Assembly (NCBI RefSeq): GCF_900103445.1
Contig: NZ_FNHS01000021.1
Coordinates: 1-64,000, forward strand
Length of the DNA stretch: 64,000 bases
Reading direction: 5' to 3'
Source of the DNA: Methylobacterium phyllostachyos
Lineage (GTDB): Bacteria > Pseudomonadota > Alphaproteobacteria > Rhizobiales > Beijerinckiaceae
Below the pieces are notes generated by a model, which saw nothing but the letters and a program-made list of their open reading frames with translations, was not told the origin of the DNA and ran no database searches. Positions within the stretch are counted from its first letter, which is position 1; each line of letters starts with the position of its first letter. Shown here one piece after another: positions 57,982 to 64,000 of this stretch. A program made the position numbers and the translations under genes.

Positions 57982-58980
57982 ATGAACGATCCCGGGTCAA
58001 CGGTCCCGGCCGCGACCCGGCGGCTCGACCCCGACGCGGCCGGCCTCGCCGAAGCCGCCGCGTTGCTGCTCTCGGGCGAACTCGTGGCCTTCCCGACCGA
58101 GACGGTCTACGGCCTCGGCGCGGACGCGACCGATCCCGCCGCCGTGGCACGGATCTTCGCCGCGAAGGAGCGCCCGCGCTTCAACCCGCTGATCTCCCAT
58201 CTGCCGGATCTGGCGGCGGCCCTGGCGGAGGGTGTCTTCGACGCGCCGGCGCGCCGCCTCGCCGAGGCCTTCTGGCCGGGCCCCCTGACCCTGGTGGTGC
58301 CGGCCCAACCGGCCTCCCGCGTCAGCGATCTCGCCCGTGCCGGCCTGCCGAGCGTCGCCCTGCGGGTGCCGGCGCATCCGCTGGCACAGGCTCTCCTGTC
58401 CCAGGTCGGCCGGCCCGTGGCCGCGCCCTCGGCCAATCGCTCGGGTCGGGTGAGCCCGACGCGCGCCGCCCACGTGCTCGACGATCTTGAGGGCCGGATC
58501 GCCGCGGTGCTCGATGGCAGCGATACGCCGGTGGGGGTCGAATCGACCGTGGTGGCCTGCCTCGGCGGCCCGCCGCGTCTGCTGCGGCCTGGCGGGATAA
58601 CCCGGGCGGCGCTACGCGCCATCCTCGGCCACGACCCGGCGGCCCCGGAGGCGGTCGATGCCGACCGGCCGGCGGGACCCGGCATGCTCGCCTCGCATTA
58701 CGCCCCCCGGGCGCGGGTCCGCCTCGACGCGACGCGCATCGAGCCGGGGGAGGCCGTGCTGCTGTTCGGCACGAGCCGACCCGAGGGTCACGCGCAGGCC
58801 TGCGCCGCGCTGAACCTTAGCCCGGTGGGGAACGCCGAAGAGGCCGCGGCGCGCCTCTTCGGCGCCTTGCGGGATCTCGACGCGTCGGGGGCGGCGACCA
58901 TCGCGGTGGTGCCGATCCCGTCCGACGGCCTCGGCGAGGCGATCCGTGACCGGCTGGCCCGGGCTGCCGCCCCCCGTTGA
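57982..58980 (+). CDS. Sua5/YrdC-type threonylcarbamoyl-AMP synthase
   Basis: Makes threonylcarbamoyl-AMP for t6A37 of tRNA. The 332-residue length is the long Sua5 form with a C-terminal domain. 'LSGELVAFPTETVYGLGADA', 'IFAAKERPRFNPLISHLPDL', 'FWPGPLTLVVPAQP' and 'APSANRSGRVSPTRA' define the YrdC fold; the C-terminal part opens 'AGPGMLASHYAPRARVRLD'. The ATG at 57982 is chosen over an in-frame upstream GTG. A terminator at 59083 follows, perhaps for this gene. Confidence 0.9.
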   Translation: MNDPGSTVPAATRRLDPDAAGLAEAAALLLSGELVAFPTETVYGLGADATDPAAVARIFAAKERPRFNPLISHLPDLAAALAEGVFDAPARRLAEAFWPGPLTLVVPAQPASRVSDLARAGLPSVALRVPAHPLAQALLSQVGRPVAAPSANRSGRVSPTRAAHVLDDLEGRIAAVLDGSDTPVGVESTVVACLGGPPRLLRPGGITRAALRAILGHDPAAPEAVDADRPAGPGMLASHYAPRARVRLDATRIEPGEAVLLFGTSRPEGHAQACAALNLSPVGNAEEAAARLFGALRDLDASGAATIAVVPIPSDGLGEAIRDRLARAAAPR

Positions 58981-59082
58981 GGCACCGTGCGATTTTTTTG
59001 GCCAGTGGCGGAACAGACGTCTTCATCGCCCGTTTATTGATCACGAAGGCCTTCTCAGCCCCCAATGGCCTTTTTCCTTTCA

Positions 59083-59108
59083 GGCTCGGAGCAATCCGAG
59101 CCTTTTTT
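59083..59108 (+). terminator. rho-independent terminator, plus strand
   Basis: GGCTCGGA (59083-59090), loop GCAA, TCCGAGCC (59095-59102), then TTTTTT. Strong plus-strand terminator 100 nt after the Sua5 stop. A second, weaker stem AAGGCC-GGCCTTTTT lies just ahead of it. Confidence 0.85.
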
Positions 59109-59122
59109 CTTGCCCGAAATCC

Positions 59123-59719
59123 TCAAGCCAGCTTGGCCGCGATGCCGGCGACGTGGCGGCCCTGGAAGCGGGCGCCTTCCAGTTCGACGGCGCTCGGCTG
59201 ACGCGAGCCGTCGCCATCCGCGATCGTGCTGGCGCCGTAGGGCGTGCCGCCCTTCACAGCCTCGACGCCACCCTGGCCCTGGAAGCTGTAGGGCAGCCCA
59301 ACCACCACCATGCCGTGGTGGAACAGCACTGTGTGGAAGCTCGTCAGCGTCGTCTCCTGACCGCCGTGCTGGGAAGCCGTCGAGGTGAAGACCGAGCCGA
59401 CCTTGCCGACCAGCGCGCCCTTCATCCAAAGCCCGCCGGTCTGGTCGATGAACTGCTTCATCTGCGAGGCCATGTTGCCGTAGCGGGTCGGCGTGCCGAA
59501 GATGATTGCGTCGTAATCGGCGAGTTCGTCGACCGTCGCGACCGGGGCAGCCTGATCGAGCTTGAAGTGGTTCTGCCGGGCGACGTCCTCGGGCACCAGC
59601 TCCGGCACGCGCTTCACCACCACGTCGGCCCCGGCCTCGCGGGCGCCCTCGGCGACGGCGTAGGCCATCTGCTCCACGTGTCCGTAGGTCGAGTAGTACA
59701 GCACCAGAACCTTGGCCAT
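59123..59719 (-). CDS. wrbA: NAD(P)H:quinone oxidoreductase WrbA
   Basis: A 198-residue flavodoxin-like FMN enzyme. It begins 'MAKVLVLYYSTYGHVEQMAY' (FMN phosphate loop), with 'YDAIIFGTPTRYGNMASQMK' and 'LVGKVGSVFTSTASQHGGQE' plus 'GTPYGASTIADGDGSRQPSA', all WrbA signatures. It reduces quinones by two electrons and is often stress-induced. It is divergent from a LysR gene across 137 nt that probably controls it. Confidence 0.94.
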   Translation of the reverse strand: MAKVLVLYYSTYGHVEQMAYAVAEGAREAGADVVVKRVPELVPEDVARQNHFKLDQAAPVATVDELADYDAIIFGTPTRYGNMASQMKQFIDQTGGLWMKGALVGKVGSVFTSTASQHGGQETTLTSFHTVLFHHGMVVVGLPYSFQGQGGVEAVKGGTPYGASTIADGDGSRQPSAVELEGARFQGRHVAGIAAKLA

Positions 59720-59832
59720 GTCGGGATCTCCGGTTCGCGTTTGGGACGGCCGTCCGAATCGTTAGACGGGGCGATGACGCCTCCATGGCGCGTTTCGAGC
59801 CTTGCAAAAATGCCCTGCAGCGCAAAGCCTGT

Positions 59833-59848
59833 CTTGCACAGATGCAAG
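59833..59848. promoter_or_regulatory. inverted repeat CTTGCA-N4-TGCAAG near LysR start
   Basis: CTTGCA at 59833-59838 and TGCAAG at 59843-59848, within the gap between wrbA and the divergent LysR gene, close to the latter's start. A further TTGCAA lies at about 59801. Possible LysR site, by eye. Confidence 0.4.
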
Positions 59849-59856
59849 GGATGGGC

Positions 59857-60741
59857 ATGGCGCTGGATTGGGACGCGTTTCGCTTCGTGAAGGCCGTGGC
59901 CGAGCGCGGCAGCCTGACGGCGGCCGCGGCGCAGCTCGGGATCAACCACTCGACGGCGTTCCGCCGGCTCACGGCCCTGGAAACGAAGCTCGGGGCGCGG
60001 CTGTTCGAGCGCCTGCGGACCGGCTACGCGCCGACCGCCTGCGGGCAGGCCATGATCGAGGCAGCGAACCGGATCGAGGCCGACGTCACCCGGTTCGAGC
60101 GCACGGCCGCCGGCCGGAGCGAGACGCCGTCCGGCGAGCTGCGCGTGACGGCACCGACGAGCCTAGCCGTGGAACTGCTCATGCCGATCCTGGCGGATTT
60201 CGGCGACCGCTATGCTGACATCCGGATCGAGCTGATCCTGGCTGAGGCGGCGTTGAACCTGTCGCGCCGAGATGCCGACGTGGCGATCCGGGCGAGCCGC
60301 GACCCGAGCGAGACTCTGGTCGGACGCCGCCTCGCCGCGGTAGCCTGGGGCATCTACGGACGAGCTGATCGGGACTACGGCGATCTCGCATCCGAGGCCT
60401 GGGTCAGCCCGGATCCGACTGTGGCCGGCGGGACGTTCATGCGCTTTGTGGGCACGCAGACGACGGCGGAGCGCGTCAAGCTGCGGATCAACACGGTGAC
60501 GGGTTTGGAGGCCGCGATCGCGGCGGGGCTCGGGATCGGTCCCCTGCCCTGCTTCTCGGGCGACGCCCATCCCGCCCTGCGTCGCCTGTCAGGACCGCAT
60601 CCCGAACTCGGCACCGACCTCTGGGTGCTGACGCATCCGGACTTGCGCCATGCAGCCCGGGTGCGCGTCTTCATGGAGCACATGGCCGAGGCAATCCTGC
60701 CCCTGCGGCCGCGCTTCGAAGGCCAGGGCGAAGAATCCTGA
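59857..60741 (+). CDS. LysR-type regulator divergent from wrbA
   Basis: A LysR protein of about 294 residues, starting at ATG 59857 (ATG 59851 also possible). The HTH is 'LDWDAFRFVKAVAERGSLTA' and 'AQLGINHSTAFRRLTALETK'; the effector domain begins near residue 85 ('GELRVTAPTSLAVELLMPIL'). It is divergent from wrbA and probably regulates it under oxidative or quinone stress. The stop is 6 nt from the convergent greA end. Confidence 0.9.
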   Translation: MALDWDAFRFVKAVAERGSLTAAAAQLGINHSTAFRRLTALETKLGARLFERLRTGYAPTACGQAMIEAANRIEADVTRFERTAAGRSETPSGELRVTAPTSLAVELLMPILADFGDRYADIRIELILAEAALNLSRRDADVAIRASRDPSETLVGRRLAAVAWGIYGRADRDYGDLASEAWVSPDPTVAGGTFMRFVGTQTTAERVKLRINTVTGLEAAIAAGLGIGPLPCFSGDAHPALRRLSGPHPELGTDLWVLTHPDLRHAARVRVFMEHMAEAILPLRPRFEGQGEES

Positions 60742-60747
60742 CCGCTG

Positions 60748-61221
60748 TCAGTTGATCTCAACCACCTCGACCTCGTGGCCGTTCACCTCGACCACGTCGC
60801 CCACCGTCTTGCCGGTGATCGCGCGGGCCAGTGGCGCCACGTAGGAGATCGAGCCCTTATGGGGATCGGCCTCGTCCTCGCCGACGATGCGGAAGGTCTG
60901 GCGAGTCTCCTTGCCGGACTCGTCCTCGCGCAACACCGTGACAGTCGAGCCGAACTGCACCGTGTCGCCGCTCTTCGGCTCCACGACCTGCGCGGTGTTC
61001 TTGCGGGCCGCCCAGTAGCGCAGATCCCGCCCGATCCGGGAATCCTCGGCCTTGTCGGTCGGGTCGAGCGAAGCGACCTCCTTTTCAAGGCGCGCAACCT
61101 CGGCCTCGATCTGGGCCAAGCCCTCCGGGGTCACGAAATTGGTGTGCGGCGAGATCGGCCGGTCCGGCAGATTCTCGAACGCTTCCCCGCCCTCAGGCTC
61201 TTTGACGAATGCGACGCTCAT
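60748..61221 (-). CDS. greA: GreA/GreB-type transcription elongation factor
   Basis: A 157-residue factor that rescues backtracked RNA polymerase by stimulating RNA cleavage. The N-terminal coiled coil is 'TPEGLAQIEAEVARLEKEVA' and 'DSRIGRDLRYWAARKNTAQV' with acidic residues at the tip; the C-terminal FKBP-like domain has 'FGSTVTVLREDESGKETRQT' and 'GSISYVAPLARAITGKTVGD'. The RDLRYWAAR stretch makes GreB-like forms equally possible. It is convergent with the LysR gene. Confidence 0.88.
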   Translation of the reverse strand: MSVAFVKEPEGGEAFENLPDRPISPHTNFVTPEGLAQIEAEVARLEKEVASLDPTDKAEDSRIGRDLRYWAARKNTAQVVEPKSGDTVQFGSTVTVLREDESGKETRQTFRIVGEDEADPHKGSISYVAPLARAITGKTVGDVVEVNGHEVEVVEIN

Positions 61222-61267
61222 AAAGAATAGAACACGGCAAGAACGGCGTAGGTTCCACCCGCCGGCC

Positions 61268-62254
61268 CTACGCCACCTCCACCACGATCCGCCCCCGCAC
61301 CTTGCCGGCCAGAATCGCCTCGCCGAGCCGGCCGACCTCCTCCAGGCGGACCCTGTTGGTCATGGTGGCGAGCTTGGCCAAGTCGAGGTCGCGGGCGAGC
61401 CGCACCCAGGCCTCGCGGCGCTTCGGCTGTGGGGTGGTGACGCTGTTGATGCCGAGCAGCGAGACGCCGCGCAGGATGAACGGCGCCACCGAGGTGGGCA
61501 GGTCCATGCCCTGCGCCAGCCCGCAGGCCGCCACGACGCCGTCCGCCCGGGTCTGTGCCAGCACGTTGGCGAGCGTGGTCGAGCCGACTGCATCGATTCC
61601 CGCCGCCCAGCGCTCCTTGCCGAGGGGCTTGCCGGGCTTCGACAACTCCGCCCGGTCGAGGATCTCGGCGGCGCCGAGGCCCTTCAGGTAATCCGCTTCG
61701 CCGTCGCGGCCCGTGGAGGCGATGACGTGCCAGCCCGCCCGGGCGAGCAAGGCCACCGCCACCGAGCCGACCCCGCCCGAGGCGCCGGTGACGATCACCG
61801 GGCCGTGGTCGGGCTTTACCCCGTGGGCGTCGAGCGCCATGCAGCACAGCATCGCGGTGTAGCCGGCGGTGCCGATCGCCATGGCCTGCTCGGGGGTGAG
61901 GCCCTGGGGCAGCGGCACCAGCCAGTCGCCCTTCACCCGGGCGCGCTGCGCGTAGGCGCCGAGATGCGTCTCGCCGACGCCCCAGCCGGTGAGCACCACG
62001 GCATCGCCCGGCTTGTATTCGGGATGGTCGGAGCGCTCGACGATCCCGGAGAAATCGATGCCGGGGATCATCGGGAAGCGGCGCACCACCGGCGATGTGC
62101 CGGTGAGCGCGAGCCCGTCCTTGTAGTTCAGCGTCGAGTGCGTCACCCGCACGGTGACGTCGCCGTCCATCAGGTCGGCCTCGTCGAAATCCCGGAACGC
62201 GAGGCTCTGGCCGGCCTCGCCCTTCTCGACCACCCAAGCCTTGAACGTCCCCAT
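61268..62254 (-). CDS. acuI: acrylyl-CoA reductase AcuI-type MDR oxidoreductase
   Basis: A 328-residue medium-chain dehydrogenase/reductase, zinc-free. 'TLNYKDGLALTGTSPVVRRF', 'GDAVVLTGWGVGETHLGAYA' and 'VIVTGASGGVGSVAVALLAR' (NADPH motif) match AcuI/YhdH, which reduces acrylyl-CoA to propionyl-CoA. In methylotrophs it aids 3-hydroxypropionate and acrylate removal. ATG 62254 is used, giving MGTFKAWVVEKGEAGQSLAF. Confidence 0.86.
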   Translation of the reverse strand: MGTFKAWVVEKGEAGQSLAFRDFDEADLMDGDVTVRVTHSTLNYKDGLALTGTSPVVRRFPMIPGIDFSGIVERSDHPEYKPGDAVVLTGWGVGETHLGAYAQRARVKGDWLVPLPQGLTPEQAMAIGTAGYTAMLCCMALDAHGVKPDHGPVIVTGASGGVGSVAVALLARAGWHVIASTGRDGEADYLKGLGAAEILDRAELSKPGKPLGKERWAAGIDAVGSTTLANVLAQTRADGVVAACGLAQGMDLPTSVAPFILRGVSLLGINSVTTPQPKRREAWVRLARDLDLAKLATMTNRVRLEEVGRLGEAILAGKVRGRIVVEVA

Positions 62255-62321
62255 CGTCACCTCCCGTATTTGGCGGTGAGGTGTCGCCGGGACGTCCGGA
62301 ATCAAGCCGACGGGGACGGGA

Positions 62322-62909
62322 TCAATACCCTTCGTACGGGCTGCCGTAGCTGAAGCCGAGGGCGACGCCGAGATCCGAGGAGCTGGCGCCGGTCATGCCG
62401 ACCGCATCCGGGATCGAGCCGATCAGCGGGCCGCCATAGGAAGCGGGGGCGTAGCCACCGCCATAGCCGCCGCCGACCGGAACCCAGCCGGCCCGCGCGG
62501 GCGCCACGCGGACGCGCCGGCTCACGCTGGCATATTCCGGCGGGATCGTCTCAGGAATCGCCTGCGCGGGGCGGACCACCACGGTCCGGGTGCGCACGGC
62601 GAAGCGCGGTGGGGTGGTGACCCAGCAGCCGATCAGCTCGCCGCCGGGGCCGCGGCTCGTCTGCCAGAAGCGGCCGCCCGGCGAGACCATCACGCGCTCG
62701 GACACGGTGTCATAGACGGGCGGGACGGAGCGGTAGACGGTGCGCGACGGACGCACCAGCACGGTCTCCTGCACCGTGTCGTAGACCGGCGGCACGACCA
62801 CATGGCGGTAGCATTCGCTGCCATAACAGCCGCCGGCCTGGGCAGGGGCGGCAAGGAGCAGGCCTCCCAGGGCGGCGAGGACGAGGGTGCTGGCGACCGG
62901 CGCGGTCAT
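62322..62909 (-). CDS. secreted protein of unknown function, repeated PPVYDTV motif
   Basis: A 195-residue exported protein from ATG 62909. The signal peptide is 'VASTLVLAALGGLLLAAPAQ'; the mature part starts 'GGCYGSECYRHVVV' and repeats 'VPPVYDTVQETVLV', 'VPPVYDTVSERVMV' and 'IPPEYASVSRRVRV', with two more Cys. The C-terminus is Gly/Tyr-rich. I recognise it only as a secreted repeat protein of the kind common in Rhizobiales. Confidence 0.72.
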   Translation of the reverse strand: MTAPVASTLVLAALGGLLLAAPAQAGGCYGSECYRHVVVPPVYDTVQETVLVRPSRTVYRSVPPVYDTVSERVMVSPGGRFWQTSRGPGGELIGCWVTTPPRFAVRTRTVVVRPAQAIPETIPPEYASVSRRVRVAPARAGWVPVGGGYGGGYAPASYGGPLIGSIPDAVGMTGASSSDLGVALGFSYGSPYEGY

Positions 62910-63121
62910 GGAAATCCTCTGGTACGCAATACGGCGGATCGGGCCGCGCATGCGGCACCCGTCTCGACGTACCAGAGGCCAGACTCGTTGCCCGGCGCGC
63001 AAGCATTATCGGGAACGAAGGTAAAATTAACCCTTGGTTTCGACTGCTTAGGCGTCGCCTACCTAGGTAGAATTGCTCCGATCTTCATCAGAATCTCTTA
63101 TCGCTTCTGGACCGCCGCCCG

Positions 63122-64000
63122 TCAGGTCTGGCCGGCCTTGAGCTGGTAGAAGATGTGCCGGCCGATCACGTCCATCTTGCGCAGGCGCCGCGCCCAGCCC
63201 GGCCGCACGTAGTCGGCGTGGTAGTGGGTCGCTGCGCCGACCTCGGCGAGATAGGTCCGGCCCTCGATCACCGAGCGGGCGATGCGGGTCGCCGTCTCCC
63301 AGGCACCGGCATCGGTGATGCGCAGCGACTTGCCCTCACAGGCGAAGGAGAACTGGCAGCCCATGTAGTGGTGCCGGTTCTGGTAGACGACGCCGCAGAC
63401 GCTCGCCGGATAGAGGCCGCTCTTCACGCGGTTCAGCACCACCTGGGCGACGGCGGCCTGCCCCGCCTCGGGCTCGCTGCGGGCCTCGAAATAGACCGCC
63501 TCCGACAGGCAGCGCTGCTCCTTGTCGAGGGATTCCGGATCGATCAGGTCGGCGTAGCGCCGCCGGGCATCCTCGGGAACCGGCTGGGCGCTGTCCGGGC
63601 GCTCGGTGCGGATCGCGAAATCGGGCAGCGCGAGGCTCGCGGCCGCCACCTCGACCGGGATCGCGTCCGCGGGCGCCGGGGTGGTGGACGACAGGGCGAC
63701 GGCGCGGGGCACCGGCGGGGTCGAGCCATCGAAGCGGGCGGGGTCGCCATCCTCGGTGAGGTCGGCGGTGCCCTCGCCCGTGGAGGCGGCGCTGCCGGAG
63801 CCCGTGGTCAGGCCGAGATCGGGGACGGGCAGGAACGTGGCTTCCGGCTCGGATTCTGGGTCCCAGACGGCGGAGCCCTGGGTGAGCACGCCGGTGACGC
63901 TGCCGGTGACGTCACCGAACACCAGGTTGGCGCCGGTCTCGCGGAGGTTCACGGCGTGGCGGGCGAAGCTCTCGGCCGGCGGCCGGGCCGGGTTTCCCTT
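63122..64000 (-). CDS. SleB-type cell wall hydrolase (start beyond window)
   Basis: The frame is open to the right edge of the window, so the N-terminus is not included; about 292 residues are seen. The C-terminal hydrolase_2 domain is complete: 'CLSEAVYFEARSEPEAGQAA', 'VAQVVLNRVKSGLYPASVCG', 'YQNRHHYMGCQFSFACEGKS' and 'GAATHYHADYVRPGWARRL', the family of spore-cortex and peptidoglycan lytic enzymes. The first half is an acidic, proline-rich linker. Probably a secreted murein hydrolase. Confidence 0.85.
   Translation of the reverse strand, partial: KGNPARPPAESFARHAVNLRETGANLVFGDVTGSVTGVLTQGSAVWDPESEPEATFLPVPDLGLTTGSGSAASTGEGTADLTEDGDPARFDGSTPPVPRAVALSSTTPAPADAIPVEVAAASLALPDFAIRTERPDSAQPVPEDARRRYADLIDPESLDKEQRCLSEAVYFEARSEPEAGQAAVAQVVLNRVKSGLYPASVCGVVYQNRHHYMGCQFSFACEGKSLRITDAGAWETATRIARSVIEGRTYLAEVGAATHYHADYVRPGWARRLRKMDVIGRHIFYQLKAGQT

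Overview
The window comes from a high-GC alphaproteobacterium of the order Rhizobiales, most likely a Methylobacterium or Methylorubrum. The support is very GC-rich coding sequence with frequent GTG starts, DUF3126 and BTLCP-type genes, a complete CpaBCDEF-TadBC pilus set, an FtrABCD-type iron operon, and intergenic palindromic repeats of the kind common in these genomes. It reads as ordinary chromosome. I found no insertion sequence, integrase, phage module, CRISPR array or replication origin. One tRNA gene, tRNA-Leu(GAG), lies at 40844-40928.

Layout from the left. 1-10 kb holds a truncated Wza-type polysaccharide export lipoprotein, an Flp pilin, gluconokinase overlapping a HAD phosphatase, a lytic transglycosylase, an HTH/shikimate-kinase fusion regulator, a CysE-type serine acetyltransferase, and two paralogous transglutaminase-like cysteine proteases. 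10-20 kb is a minus-strand acyl-CoA block: an acyl-CoA ligase, then an apparently complete lower valine pathway (enoyl-CoA hydratase, 3-hydroxyisobutyrate dehydrogenase, 3-hydroxyisobutyryl-CoA hydrolase, isobutyryl-CoA dehydrogenase and methylmalonate-semialdehyde dehydrogenase). A LysR regulator is divergent from it and is followed by an iron-dependent alcohol dehydrogenase. Two large inverted repeats sit inside this block, and a perfect 24-bp palindrome lies just before the LysR start. A branched-chain amino acid binding protein follows.

22-30 kb is the tight-adherence (Flp/Tad) pilus assembly operon cpaB-cpaC-cpaD-cpaE-cpaF-tadB-tadC. It ends at a hairpin and converges on a very small protein that looks like only the C-terminal, sigma-binding part of GcrA. 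30-38 kb has a sulfurtransferase, the ferrous-iron uptake operon ftrABCD on the minus strand with an Irr-box-like AT-rich site upstream, and a large porin that joins an Omp25-like barrel to an OprB barrel.

38-51 kb is mixed housekeeping: LipB, a lone FliN-like protein, an SGNH hydrolase divergent from a TetR regulator, the tRNA, a RhlE-like DEAD-box helicase, a YciA-type thioesterase, SodC, two overlapping RNA methyltransferase genes, CorA and a chemoreceptor. 52-64 kb has a B12-binding radical SAM protein of the DUF4070 type, an SDR/crotonase pair, a large acyl-CoA dehydrogenase, a Sua5/YrdC enzyme, WrbA divergent from a LysR regulator, GreA, an AcuI-type reductase, a secreted protein, and a truncated SleB-type cell wall hydrolase at the right edge.

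The most unusual items are the GcrA-tail mini-protein, the palindrome overlapping the LysR ribosome binding site, the double-barrel porin fusion, and the long hairpins that interrupt the valine genes. No obviously new multi-gene defence or mobile system was seen.
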